From Pyrocephalus nanus (taxonomy: Eukaryota > Chordata > Aves > Passeriformes > Tyrannidae), in assembly GCA_038380795.1 (NCBI GenBank), contig CM076268.1, positions 29,893,501 through 29,957,500 of the forward strand: a DNA stretch of 64,000 nt, written 5' to 3'. Of this stretch, positions 1 to 13,400 are shown in pieces; the stretch's first letter is position 1; each line of letters opens with the position of its first letter. Made by a program: the position numbers and the translations under genes. The notes beneath the pieces are model-generated. The model was not told where the DNA came from. It did not search any database and saw only the letters and a list, made by a program, of their open reading frames with translations.

Positions 1-3000
1 CAGGCTGACTATGAACAGGGGTATTGATACTTCCCAGAGCATCTGATCTGCTTCATGGTGGGAAAACAGGAGCAAAAAGGCTAAGAGCTAGCTCCCAAGA
101 AGCTGATAAATTCAAATGTTGCAGTCACTCTTTTAACTTCTTTCCACAACAATAAGAGCAAGAGAGATTATTTCTTTTCCTGCAAAAAGAAAACACTACA
201 GCCTTCTGTACAACCCCTGTTCAGATAAGAGAAAATTAGAACTACATTCACAGCTATTTTTTACTATTTAAGTTAAATAACAGAGAGGGCAGAACAGAGT
301 CAGTCCCAAATGGTGGCATGTAGGGAAAACCATTCTGCTACATTAAAGATGTGCTTTTAATTAACTTTTTTCTGAATGATTATAATTAAAGATTTTACCA
401 CAGGTCCTCTTAGCATAATTACCTTCTATTTCCTTGCACAGTGCACATTCCCAGGCAATAGGAATTGAGACTATTTCTTAATTTAAATGCTTCCTCAATT
501 ATCTTTAAAGTTATTGCTTTTTAATTGTTTTATTATCAAGATTTTCTTTGTGATCTTTTGATCCTTCTCCTGTTCTTACAGGTCTTTTCCAAGACCCCAG
601 GAACATCTTTCAGGTGGTCAGGTGCAATCCTGAGCAGTTACCAAATGATGGGTTGCATTTTGTTATGTTTGGATCCAGGAAAACAAGTTCATACAGAGCT
701 TTATAAATTTACTTTCGGACCTGGTAATAAATGGCTCATTTTTGTCACTGGTGCTGCATTTATGATACTAAATGTCTTTTGGTTTTGTTGTGGAGATTGG
801 TATCTCCTTTGCTGTTGCATTTGCATACAGGGCTCAGCAAATGACCTTCTTGCACATCAGCTCTTGCAACGTGTGCTGAACACAAAAGATTGAGCAGCTC
901 TCCTTGTTTATTTGAAGACTAATTGTGCAGACCAATGCATTCAGTAGTGATTCCTCGGCTTCTTATTAATATTTCTGCTGATAACACAAAGACATATTGA
1001 GAACTGGCAGTTGAAAAACACAGGCCAAGAGAAACAGGCTCCTGCTTTTCATCTGCACTGCAAAGATACCCTGGGTCACATTTTTCCTGTGAGTTTGAGA
1101 TTCATAGTTCAGCATGTTATTAAAACAGAAAGACAGAGATGGCTGAAGATAGGATTTCATGAAGGAAGGGCAAGAATAATGCACAAAGGAGAAGGATTTA
1201 AGGCAGAGTCCTGCCCTCTCTCGTATCAATTCCTGCCAGCTCTGCAGCAGTTTTTAGTGTGCAAGATTATGCTCTGAAATTCTTCTTAACCATATCTCCC
1301 AGTGTAGGGAAAACAAACAGTAATAACTCAAGAATAAACAGGATCGTTCATCTTTCCCTTATTTTTATCTCTGATGATGTTATCTTTATGCTGAAATATT
1401 ACTCAGCCAGAGGCAATCTTTAGAAACTGAAGACACCTTTGAAGCGGCACCTCCTGAGACACAGCACCAAGTGGCATAAATGCTGTTTTCAACTTGACAG
1501 AAACTCTGGTGCTGATACCACATTCCCAGAGCTATCAGTGTTCAGCCCAGCTAGGAAGCTGTTGGCAGAGTTCCCCACATTCCTGCATCAGTGAGCATCA
1601 GGGAATTACCAGAGAGATGGATGCATGAGGTTGTGTGCTCACCTGCACGTGGCACAGCATTGCAGATACTGACCTTGCAGCCACAAGTTCTTATTTAATA
1701 TAATAATTCAAATATATACATGCAGGAAAAAGGCATTTTAAAGTTGTAGCATTGCAAATCTAATGTCATCTAATGCCTTAATTACAGCCTTCTCCATCAC
1801 CCCCCAAAAAGGTATTCTCTATATGACCATCTGCAGCACTTCAGCTATCCCTGTAGCTATTGTAATAAGATTTTGATAGCAACTGATGCTGGTAATTCAA
1901 TTATTGCTGAGTAAGTCACCTTATGCCTTTTGTTTTCTCTTTCTATACTAAGAAGATCAACAGACAGAGAACCGAGAAAAAAATACTTCCATTCTGTCAG
2001 TATTTGGAAATAAATAAAGAAAAGAGAGTTTTTCCGTAAGTCCCCACTTGGGACTCCAACTACTCTTTTCTTTCATTATAACCTCTCCTCAAAATTGGGT
2101 ATCTGGCTGTAACTAGATAAAAATTAAACCTTCTTTGAAATAAACAGGGATTTCTGTGTGTGAGCTTTCAAAGAAAGGCAGAAAAATTCTGTTTATTTAA
2201 ACTCGTGTTCAGAACAAGACCTTGTTACTGTTGGCTCTTACCAAGCAAGCCTAGAGGATAGGCAGCTTTTGCCAAGAAACACTGAGATTCTTCCTTGTAG
2301 AGTAATTCCCAAGCTTCTGGCTGTCTTGTTCCCACAGTGCTTCATTAGCTGCAGAACTGAGTAAAATTGGTTCTGTTTACAGAAGAAGAGATATTAATAG
2401 AGTCCATGCTCATTTCCCTTGCATGCCATGCAAGGACACACAAAATGACCAATTTAGTTAAAACACAGGTGTCTGCTAAGTGGCCTCTGAGGTGAGAGCA
2501 GGCTTAAAAGAGAAAGTCGAAATTTCATCGGGGATTGATTCTGGAGGCACAAATGGGGCATAAAGAGACCTAAATCACACTGAAAGTAATTAGTTGGTCT
2601 GTATTTCAAGAATTTTAAAAGTTTAGGCCTACAGAGCCTACATTCTACCCACATATTATATCAGTGTTATCTTCCATCTTGCTCAGTATGTGCTGCAGGA
2701 AATCTGTATTTATTGCACTAACCAAACGCAAAAAAAAAGTATGCAAACTCAAAAGAGGAACTGCTGAACAACCTGTGCACCTCATTCCCAGTGCTTCTCC
2801 TTATTTCAGTGGGAATATTTGCCTGAGACATGTACGAACCACTTCAACAAAGCCCCTACTTCTTCAAAACCCTCTTTATGGTCCACTTCACTCCACCTTT
2901 TATTATACTGAGGAACAAAGGAAGGAGATGAAACCAAAGTTACAAGTCAGTTACAAGGTTTAATCTTTCCACTGTCCACTCAGCAACCTGGCTTAAATCT

Positions 3001-6000
3001 CATTGCCTGACTTCTGCCAGCAGCTTGCATTGTTTACCTTCCCTGTTCCCAGAAACAGCAAGGCTTCCAACACAAACATCCCAGGGTAGCATTACATCTC
3101 ATCTGACAAGTAAGAGCACAAAGGCTGTAAGGAAGCAGCATTCCTACCTTCTGCTCACCTCTGGGTAGTGCACAAGAGCTGTTTGTGAGTCAGCTTTCTC
3201 CCACAGGACGGGGAAGGGAAGGAAGGAAGGATGAGCAGTAGGTACCTGAAGACAAGTTTTGGCGAAGCAGGAGAAGCAAAGTACAACAGTAAGTGCCTCT
3301 CAGCTACAAAGCGTTGCATTCCCCAAGCAGAACTGAGTTAATGTGGCCCCAGGGACACCCTAAACATCCAGCTGCCTGTATTCCAAAGATGCCATGTGTC
3401 TACAGAAAAGCTTACCAACACACCACTGACTATAGGCAGAGACTAAAAATACAGTAAACCACAGAAATCATGAGAAATTAGGGCTTGTGTAAAAAAGCTT
3501 TTGCAATACACGAGAGTAAAACGAGCTGCTTTGGCTCATCTCAAACCTTTAATGAGTCTTTTCTCTATTTTGAGGTTGCTATCAACTGTATGTAATTGGC
3601 GTCAAGCCCCCCCCTCGCTCACACGTTGGGCTGTCCAGTTGCTGGGCAAGCTCTTTGTTCTGAACGCCTACAGAGACTCTGCAGACAGCGCTTTCTGCAA
3701 ATGAAGTGCTGTCACTGCCTGGAAAATAGCTCATGGAGACAGACAGCTTGGAGACATGGCAACTCTTTGGCTTCTCAGGAATGACAAGAAGCCAACAAAC
3801 AATACTGATTTTATATTCAAATCCAAGCGAATCCCATCCCGAAGTAAGTGTTTTTAGAATGTTTGAGGAAGGTTTCCAGCAAATACAGATTTTGAGAATA
3901 TATGTTGACATTCTGTAGGGCAATCCAGGAAATGTAACTTGAGCAGAGCTGGCAGGGAAATCCAGCTCAGCTCCCTTTAACATGCAAGCTCACAGAGCAG
4001 TTAAAAAGGAAAGCTGAAATGGCATGGAAGAGATTCTGAGACAGACTGTGCACTGTGGCAAGGACTGTAAAATAGGTAGGTAATTAAAAAGCATCTGAGA
4101 AAAAAGAGGATGGGAACAGAGGGGGACTGCTGGAAAACTCTCTTAAGTCTTTCAGATTAATCCTGACAATATTGTCATAAATTCTTCTTTCCCAATTCCT
4201 CTTTTTTGTTGAAAGAGCTAAAAATAGCACACAAATTTGCAGGAAAATATTGGCAGTAAGGCTGAGGCCAGACAAGCTACCTTGGCTTACTTAACTTAAT
4301 TACAAAGATTTTTATAGGGGAACATCAATACATAATTCAAGAAATGTAGCACATATGGACAATGAAAAAATGGGAGGAAAAAGGTGAACCACATGAAAAG
4401 CATAAGCACAAAGGGTCTGATTTTAAAGGATATTTGAAAACTTTAAAAGTTGTAATCGATATATTTAAGCTGTCTTTGGAAGTTCAGTGTCTAAAAGCAT
4501 GACTTAACGCTCACAAAGATTTTAAAGTGACATGCTGGTGAAATCCTTGCTTTGCCCTGTTTCTAAGCATCAGTCTGACTTTGCTCTTTCACCAGTTTTG
4601 AGGTGTTTTCTAATGAGGATAAAAATACATCTTTGGGCCTACATTAAGCCAAGTACAGAAACATCCCAGGTCTGAAAACAACAGTGAACAGTGGATGTCT
4701 GCCCTATTCCCCATCTTTTACCCACTGGGCACAATCAAAGCAGAGCTGAGACAGAAGACTTAACAGGAGGTAGAAGTACACACACTGCTTGCTCTCTTCC
4801 TTCTTTTGGGATGCTTTTTCTGTCCTCTTCTTGTGCAAGAAGAGAACAACAGTGATTGCTTTTTAGTTATGAAGTTCTGAACTTAAATCTATTGAACACC
4901 AAGTGATATTAACCATTTGTTCTCAGTGTTCATTCTCACTGGAAGCAGAACAGCATCTGTAAGGACAGTGTATTTGCAGTGACAGCATTGTTGTGCTGAG
5001 AACCAAGTGGGAAGACAAATCTCTGAGATTTTATTGTACTAGTTAAATGCAACACATTATCAGCTCAGTTTTTATGAGAAATTTCATCAAGGATGTAACA
5101 AATACTTGCCAGAAAAGCATTATCAAACCTTGCATATAGACATACTCGGTTTCTACTTCGATGAATGGGTATTTCCTGCCTAAAAACAGGCCTGACTGAA
5201 AAACTGCCCATCTTTGACCCACACTGATCAAGTAAAAGTCATGTGGTTAAGAGCACTGAGTCAGCAAAAGCTTACCAGAGCTACTGAGGCAGCAGCTCTC
5301 GATGCTGCCTTCACAGCAGTGAAGAAGAAGTCTCAGAAAAACTAAGATAGCTCATGAATAATCTGATTTCTCTAAGGGGAAAAAAATGGTCCTTAAAACT
5401 AATGACTCTTGCAGCTACTTTGATGGCATCAAAGACTGGAAGAGGTCAAATATAGTGACAGCAAACAGAGAGAATCCTTCCCTGTGGTATCACTAGGCCT
5501 TACAGATGAGCATAACCAGCTGGTAAAGAAAAATTCGAAAAGGGATGTGGAAACATAATATTAAGAAATGTGTACATCACACTGAACCGTTAATCCAGCT
5601 CGTTCTGGAACGTGCTTGTGTCTGCCAGTGCTGTGGTTAATAGGCAGCGTATGAAACTCAGAATGCAATTAAGTCTTGGGAGAGGCACAGTTGGAGGCTG
5701 TGGCAGTTTCTATAGCAACCTGAAAGGCTCAAGACTAGTAACGGGAGATTAACTTAAAGGCAAGATAAGTATGTAAATATAGCTCTCAATTACCATTTTC
5801 TCTGCTGCCAAATGGGCCACGCATTTTCAATTTAAACAATACAGAAATGCATTCAGATGTCCTACTTGTTATTAAGTAGGGCAAAAATAGCCTTTAAAAA
5901 CACCCTGCTGTAAAAATTCTGACACTTTCAGAATCGAGGAATCATCTAAGCCCCACCAATTAATTCAGTCAAAATGGAAAGCACTGAACTTGACTGCTGC

Positions 6001-6922
6001 CAGAAGATTAGAAGGAGCCTTCAGGATAGGGAACATAACAGCCATGGTAAGAGTTTGCTGATGTCAACACACTGTACGCTTATGAACAAATCCTCTTGAC
6101 GTGTTTTTCTGGATTACCCCTCAGATCAGGTTTTAAGTCTCCAAAAGGGAGAGGGCAAGATTAAGAAGAATTCTGTAAGCACTACAAACCTTTTTTCTTT
6201 CTGTTTCTTTTCATTTTATTGTAATACTATCTTCAGTAAGAAAGACAATATTGAAGAAACCTCATCCACTGTTTTTCCTGGCACTTTAAAACCTTTATTC
6301 AAAGGTTAAGTTGAGACTGCAGTCACCCTTTTGAACTCCTGTCCACCTTACCTAAAAATAAAAATAAAAAAGTACGTGAAAAAGATTCCTGGCCACATCC
6401 CTAGCACAGTCAATTGCTCTGAACTTGTTTTACTTCATCATTTAAAAACAACTGATACATGCAGAACACATTCAGGAATATGTATTTAACCCAATCCAGC
6501 CTGCTGAGAAACTCAGAGCCAGCACTGGCCCCTCAGCACAGCACTGGTCTGTCCTGCACAGGGTCTGTTAGCAGCAGACTAATGAAAGAAATGCAGCACC
6601 ACCCCTACTTCACTACTGTGTGGTGAATCCACCAAGCCCATGGTTAATTCCCAATGTGTTCCAAGGATTACTAAGGAGTAACACAGATCTCTTCACCAGA
6701 CCCAACCGTGCCTTCAAACCCTCAACAGTTTCACTTGAATGGGGAGCTTTTTTGGTTGGAATTGGTTGACTTGTTGGAAAGAATGCAGATACCCTATGAA
6801 AACACCAAGAGGGTGCTGTTATGTAATTAAAATGTGTGTTCCACTTCACTGAGGATATTCCAACCTGTCCATGATAATAAATAAGCACCACCTGGAGTGA
6901 TGAGACTGGAAGAGCATTAATA
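1..6922. other. No gene recognised
   Basis: AT-rich sequence with scattered short open frames and no splice-bounded exon, known protein motif or clear repeat. A GGAAGGAA-type purine tract occurs near 3211. If the RhoGAP gene is a long FAM13-type gene, this may be intronic. Confidence 0.5.
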
Positions 6923-6979
6923 AAGTCAGGACTCCATGATCTTGGGAGGTTTTTTCCAACCTTAATTATCTTCATAATG
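6923..6979 (+). mobile_element. CR1 tail remnant
   Basis: Short stretch with CCATGATCTTGGGAGG and TTTTTTCCAACCTTAAT, the typical end of CR1 elements. Only the last 50 or so bases are recognisable. Confidence 0.6.
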
Positions 6980-7068
6980 GAACCTGTGATCTGCTTCTGC
7001 TATGATGGGAATTTGCCTACTACCCATGCAGAGAAGAAGAGAATAGTAAATTGATATTTTTTTTTTGT

Positions 7069-7405
7069 CAAGAGAAGGCTTCAGGGTGACCTAACTGAGG
7101 CCTTCAAGTACCTGAAGGGAGCCTACAAGAAAGATGGAGAGGGACTATTCACAAGGACATGAAGTGATGGGACAAGGGGGAATGGTTTTAAACTGAGAGT
7201 AGGTTTAGATGAGATAGTAGGAAGAAATTCTTTACTGAGGGTGGTGACACTGGAACAGGTTGTCCAGAAAAGCTGTGGATCCCTGGAAATCTTCAAGGCC
7301 TAGTTATATGAGGCTTTGAGTAGCCTGATCTAGTGAAAGGTGTCCCTGCCCATGACCAGGAGTTGGAACAGGATAATCTTTCCAAGCCATTCTACGATTC
7401 TCTGC
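7069..7405 (+). mobile_element. CR1 LINE 3' fragment
   Basis: Recognisable avian CR1 3' end: AGGCCTTCAAGTACCTGAAG, then the CTGGAACAGGTTGTCCAGAA and GTGTCCCTGCCCATGACCAG segments, ending near CCATTCTACGATTCT. It is 5'-truncated, as usual for CR1, and diverged. Confidence 0.9.
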
Positions 7406-10400
7406 TATTACATCTGGTAAAATGCCTTGAAAGAACTCTGGTTCAGGAATAGTACTCTCTTTCCCACAAGAACATTCCAGACTCAAAACTGTCTTTACTC
7501 AAGAAGCTTCACCAGTCAGAGCAGAAGTGATACAGAAATAACCTTTTCAGTAGCATAGCTGGGCACTGATCCATTGACAGCTTCTAACATTTGGGCCAAA
7601 GCCCTTATTCTCTACCCAAAACAACTGAGAGCCAATGAAGAGCATGAAATACACCGGGATTTTCTGTAACATTTTCCCTTCCAGGGGAAAAACAAACAAA
7701 TGACTAATCAAAATAAAACAAAAAGTCAAGTTCTGCAGCAAGACCTAGAGAACAGGGCTGAGAAGAATTGAGGTAGGGAAGAAACCTTCCCATTCCTCTC
7801 TGTGAGAAGCAGTTTAGATCATCTCCATCAGTACAATATCTAATTTATACATAGGTGACTTCTCCTTGATTTAGTGTCATGGCAGACCAAGAGTTTAACA
7901 AGTGAGAAGTGAGTCGGAGTAGTGCAAATTTCTTCCCATTGGTTTTAATTTAACCAGGAACCAGAAATAAAAATAATCTCTTTAATGCCAAGACTTTGTT
8001 CTACTTTGTAACAACAGTGTTTCAGAGAAGTATATAACACACTGACATTAGAGAAAAAGAAATTGGTAGAAGGAGCAAAAGGGAAAAAGGAAAAGGGAAT
8101 ACCTAAAGACCTTGTAGCAGTTTCTAGAATTATTATTTTGTTCAGAGTGGAAAAGCTGCAACAGAGTGAAATGAGGACATTGCTCTCAACTTCATCATTG
8201 AAGTGTAAGTTGTTATCCAATAGTTAATTTATTCTTCTGTTTTTCATAACTAATTTTTTCTCCCTTTCAACTAACTGAGAAGCCATAATTGATGACCATG
8301 AAGGGACAGCAGCAGCCCTTCAACTCTAAAATTAATTTCAACTAAAAAAAAGAAACCCAAAGCTATATAAAAATTTCAAAGAGGAAAAGATCACACATTG
8401 TAGAATCTATAAAGTGAGAAGAAGTTGAAGAGATCCATCATTCCCCTCAGTATTCTTAGGAGCCGACCTGTCCTTTAATTGAAGTTGCCATATCTCACTC
8501 TTCAGAGTTTCTTTTCTTGAGAGAAAAGAGTGGCTGTGACAGTGCCAAGCTTCTCAGGAGAGACAGTTTAATAAGAATATAAAAAATGTTGCCCTCCTTT
8601 TCTACACATAAAGGTCTTCTTATTTTTCACTTTGATTTTGACTCAATACAACTTCTCTACTTAAAAGAAATAAAGTAGGCTTCACTGGAGGAAAACACAG
8701 AAAAACTTAGAAATATGTGTTTCAGATATTAGCAAGGGGTTTAAAAACAGAAATCAGAGCAAAGCGTTGCCAAGTTGGGTGTTTGGTGTGGGTTTTCTTT
8801 TTTCCTTTTTTTAAAATCATGGTTTAGCAGATCCCTAAGCACACTTTTAGACACAGCATATCTGTGAATTTTAAGCATACAAATGAATTCATTTCTTCCC
8901 TGTTTTGCTATGTGGAATTTAGAAACAAACAGGCTTCATAAAGAATGACAATTGCATGCATCTCGATTGGTTGTAGACATTTAGCATTAATATTAAACAC
9001 ACCGACCCTCCACCCCAAACAGCATTTTGGATAAGTATAGAAGGCATCATGTTATATAAATGATCAGCAGAATAGGTAGGAATTAGACTAAACATTTAAG
9101 GACATGAAAGCAAGAGTTGCAAGAGAAGTAAAGCAGCAGATCAGATATTTAACCAAGGAAATATTTTGTTTATCCATCCTTTCTTACAATCAAGCAGTAG
9201 ATTGCTTGTACTTTCCTAATGAAAATATGCAAAAGATAAACATATTTTTATAGGTACTGCATGGTTTTGAGTTAGTGTGCTGCCTATATCAAATCCAGCT
9301 CACTCTCTGTTATTACTGCATTGTCCTCTTGTATTGACCAATGAAGCTCAAAGCTATCCATGGAATTCCTAGAGAGTTTGAAAATCAAATGAGAAAGTAG
9401 AGAACTGAAATATATCAGGTAAAGACTTCTAAATTACAATTTCATCACTTGATCTCCACCACAACTCCATGAAAATACTAAAGCCATTGTGTAGACTGTG
9501 GTAGGTCAAAATGTTCCTTTCCAGTTTGTTTTCTTTTTTTATTATTATTTTTTTTAAAGTAATGTATTTTTTCTTTGAGGGTAGTCCCATCAGCTTAATG
9601 TCTTTGTTGAAGAGTAAAAGAATATGAATAATACACACAAATATCCTAAACCTACAGAGCTCAAGGTCCATGAAGAACTCCCTATAACATCTTCAGTCCT
9701 CCTCTGCTTAAACCCACATGCTTATCTTTTGTAGCTTTACATTCCCCTGCCTGCAGGGCTTGCTCAGGGATCAGCCTTTCCCTGACCCAGCAGCCAGGTC
9801 TGTCTCCTGCCCATGCCAAGCAGAGATCCCAGCAGTTCTAATCTTGGCAAACCTCTGCATCTCTTGGCCACTCCATGGGCAAGATGGAGGGGAGGTCAGT
9901 TTTAAGCTGTAGATTTGGCTCCCTGCTCTGCCCAGCTTCCCATGCATAAGAAGAAATCAAACCCTGAGCTCCTACAGCTGCTCTCACATGTGCCCCACTG
10001 ACACCAGCAACTCCCAGGCAAAGTTCCAGTTGCATACCAGAAGCAACGCTGGATGAAAGTACAACCCCTCAAGTACTTCCTTGTCCTAACAGCTTAGAGA
10101 AAAGCTCGGTCCTGAGCAGCATCCTCTAACACGATGCTCTGCAGGCACAGCTGACTGCCCCAGCACTTGGCAGAACAGCCTAAAGCCCACACTAGTATTT
10201 CTTTACCAGCCAGAATCCTTGTGTGCACATCTGCAGTCCCCTGGGAATAGGGCAACATCTAATTAAAGCAGATGGTCAGTGAAAATTCAAAGGTCAGGAT
10301 CAAGGGTGCTGAGAGAACCTCAGCTTCGAGCATCCATCTAAATTACCAGCCACAGAAACCAACCCATGCATGCAAATCCAAACTGCAGTAATCTTTGCTT

Positions 10401-13400
10401 TAATTAAAAATGGTCTTTTTCAACTTATTCCTCCCCTTCTTTTTCTTTCCACAGATATTTTTTTTGGAAGAAGATGGATCAGTAAATCAAGACAAATAGG
10501 ACTGAACTGTTCTAACCAGGAACCCTGGGGAACAGGTGCAGCAGACAACTTCGCCAGACATTTCCTTTTGTTTCTCATGGATATGGCTCCATTACATTTG
10601 TATTTTTATTGCAGCATTATTTCATCCTTTCCTTTCCATAGCAAAATAAAAAGGTACCCAGCATTTAGTTTCATAGATCTGGAAACCATGTACCAGAAAC
10701 GCTGACTCATGAACGTGCATTTTCGTTTTCACTTGAAGCAAATAAATTAAATATTGCTGCCTCCACTCTCCAGCGAAAACCCAAATAAACTGGGAGAGAG
10801 TGAAACTGCATTAGGTTATAACTGCTAATGTCCTTTCAGGATTCAGCCAAGCCTTTCTGCATGCAAGCACGATAAGTGCTAGCCCTACTCTTCTCTCAAT
10901 TTCTACTGTTTAAGTGCTTAAGGATGTTTGCATATTTGCTAGAGTAGGTGAAATAAATTAATTAGAGAGGAACAAAGCAGTCTAGGAATTGCGGGGTGTG
11001 GGAGAGGCAGCTTGAGGGGAAACTCTGCATTCAGAATATGTCCATTAAATTCATTGTTGCACAGCTCTGTAACAACAACTAACTACAGTTAAATGAAAAG
11101 CTGGATTTTCTTCCCTTTTCTTTTTTTTTTTTTTTTTTTTTTGGGCAGTGACTTTTTTTCCAGGTTTGTATTTTATTGTACATTTTTTGCCTGCCTTTCT
11201 GAAACATTTCCTGCTCCCGATCCTAACCTTGCATGAAATGAAAAGTCACTAAGGGTTTAAAATGATGCCTTTCTTCCCCCGCTACTCTTACAGCCAAAGT
11301 CAAGTTAAAAGCCTGAGATATTTTGATGCTTGTATATCATAAGCCTTTCAGCACAAACACTTTTAATTTCTCAAGGGCTGATTTTCCTTTCAAAGACTTC
11401 ACATCTGACTTTTTTTCAAAAAGCCCCCATCAGCAGCAAACAAGTCAAATTGTCCGTGTTCACCAAAGAAAAGGAATACAAAAGCAGAAGAGATTTTATT
11501 GGCACTCCTGCTGAGGTAAGAAAGGTGACACAGTATAAAATAAAAAAGACTTGCACTTCATAACGGTTTGGAGGTGAATTCATACCCTTCCTTCATGCCT
11601 CTCTGATATCAGTTAATTATCTGAGGAAGGAACAGGCTGATGTTCTGATACATTACAAAAATAGAAATGTAATACCTAATTTTAAGATAGGTACTCTGAA
11701 CATATTAAAGGGTTACGTTCAAAGCACGTAACGGCTCTGAAGTGAAAGAGAACAATGCTGACACCAAGTGGAAAAAAACACTGCAGGCTCCATCCTCTAG
11801 TGCAACACTGAGATGCCTGAAAATCTTGAGTTGCAAGTCTTAGGGTTGGGTGTTGTGGAAAAAGTTTTAAACATCAGAGGAAGACCCACAGATCCTCTAA
11901 AAGAAGAGATCTGTGTTTTCCTATGGGATACACCAGCTGATTAATTATAATCCTCTTCCTTGTACTGTAGCTGATGTCACTAAGCAAAGCAACTGGCTGC
12001 CACTCTGAACACATCAGATATTGCTCCCCTTCACAAACTGCAGATAAACCTCCTTAATCTGTAATCTACACAGTTCTGTGAGTCTGGATATGGCAAGAGC
12101 TTTATGCTCTATTCTCAGCCACACTGAAAATGGGCATTCACAGACTAAGTAACAAAGACAAGTCTCCACTGAGTTAGTTTCTGTACCCTTAGTGCCTTCA
12201 AAACTATATTTCCAAGCCAGGAAAGGCTTTAGTTTTAGAACTGGTCCCTCTCACACTCTTTATATCCTTATTGAACAACAGACAGTGATCAGTGTAATCA
12301 GCCGGTGTGAGTGCCCAAGCTCTGTTCCTGTATTACTGGCAGTGAAAAGTCTCAGCACTTCAGCTTGACCAGCTTCTCTCCTCTGTACTCAAGCTGCTTG
12401 TTACAGTAAAGCACAGCCAGTGGCGTGACACAGAGCACACCCTCTCCTGCCAAGCTCCTCTCCTAGTGCAGCCTTCCCCAGATGGGGGAAAAAAAAAGGA
12501 AAAGAAAAAAAAAAATTCTACATATGTGGGAAGGGGGAAGAGAGAAAAGCAGACAGCAGCAAAACCCACTTGTGGGGTTGAAGAATGACAGCAGCATTTG
12601 TACAGCAAATCAAGAGGAACCCCCAGCAATGCTGGAGCAAACATTAGGTCAGTGACATTTCCTCCACACCCTGCAGATCACCAAATACGGAGACCAGGCA
12701 CACTTGTCATTTCCAAGTGACAGATCTCCAGCACAAAGGAGAGGCTGCTGCAGGTCCCAGGCACAGCACAGGAAAGGACCTCGCTCTCTCCATGCCCTAT
12801 TCCCTCCACCCACAGGCGGAAAGGCTCTGGCACTGCAGACCCAGAAGGAGTAATGGGTACTCCAGTCACGCCCACCTGGGCTGTTCTAGAGTCAAACTTA
12901 ATTAGACTACAGCAGCTTTTATCAAATCCTTATGCCTACAGTCAGTAACAGATTCTGCACTGCTTTTCCAGAAGAAACCCCCCACATCCTTACAATCTAT
13001 TGGCCACCATTTTTTTTTGGTGGGGATATATGTCCTACTTTGATCTCTATGGATGGCATTTTTCATCCAGTCTTCTGGTTTGCTCAGTACTCAAAAAATT
13101 AAAATGTAATTTTTAATGAGTCCGTGTTTGACCAAATTTACAAAGACTAGGGAAAATAATTTTTCTGTGCAATGGGAAATATTATGAAGAAGTCTTTCTA
13201 TAATGTAACAGCAATCCCTGTGTAAAAATTGACAAATGTCCTGGCAGTTCACATGGTACATGCAGGATTCGCTATGTTCATATCTAAAGCCAACAATATA
13301 CACCATTGCTATGTAAAGAACTCGAAGGAAAGAAAGTAATCCACACCTTCACCACTTTAAAATCAGGAAAACAATTTGTTAAGAGACTCAAGTAGGAATT

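Noticed and set aside
525..893. 122-codon plus-strand open frame near the left edge
   Set aside because: Hydrophobic, Cys-rich, with no known domain, no splice context and AT-rich surroundings. A chance frame is the simplest explanation.
5268..5330. Minus-strand open stretch ending in a GTAAGC donor, rich in Ser and Cys
   Set aside because: No convincing acceptor phase or homology; probably chance.
6613..6922. Minus-strand 120-codon frame partly over a CR1 tail
   Set aside because: It overlaps the antisense of a CR1 remnant at its start and has no known domain.
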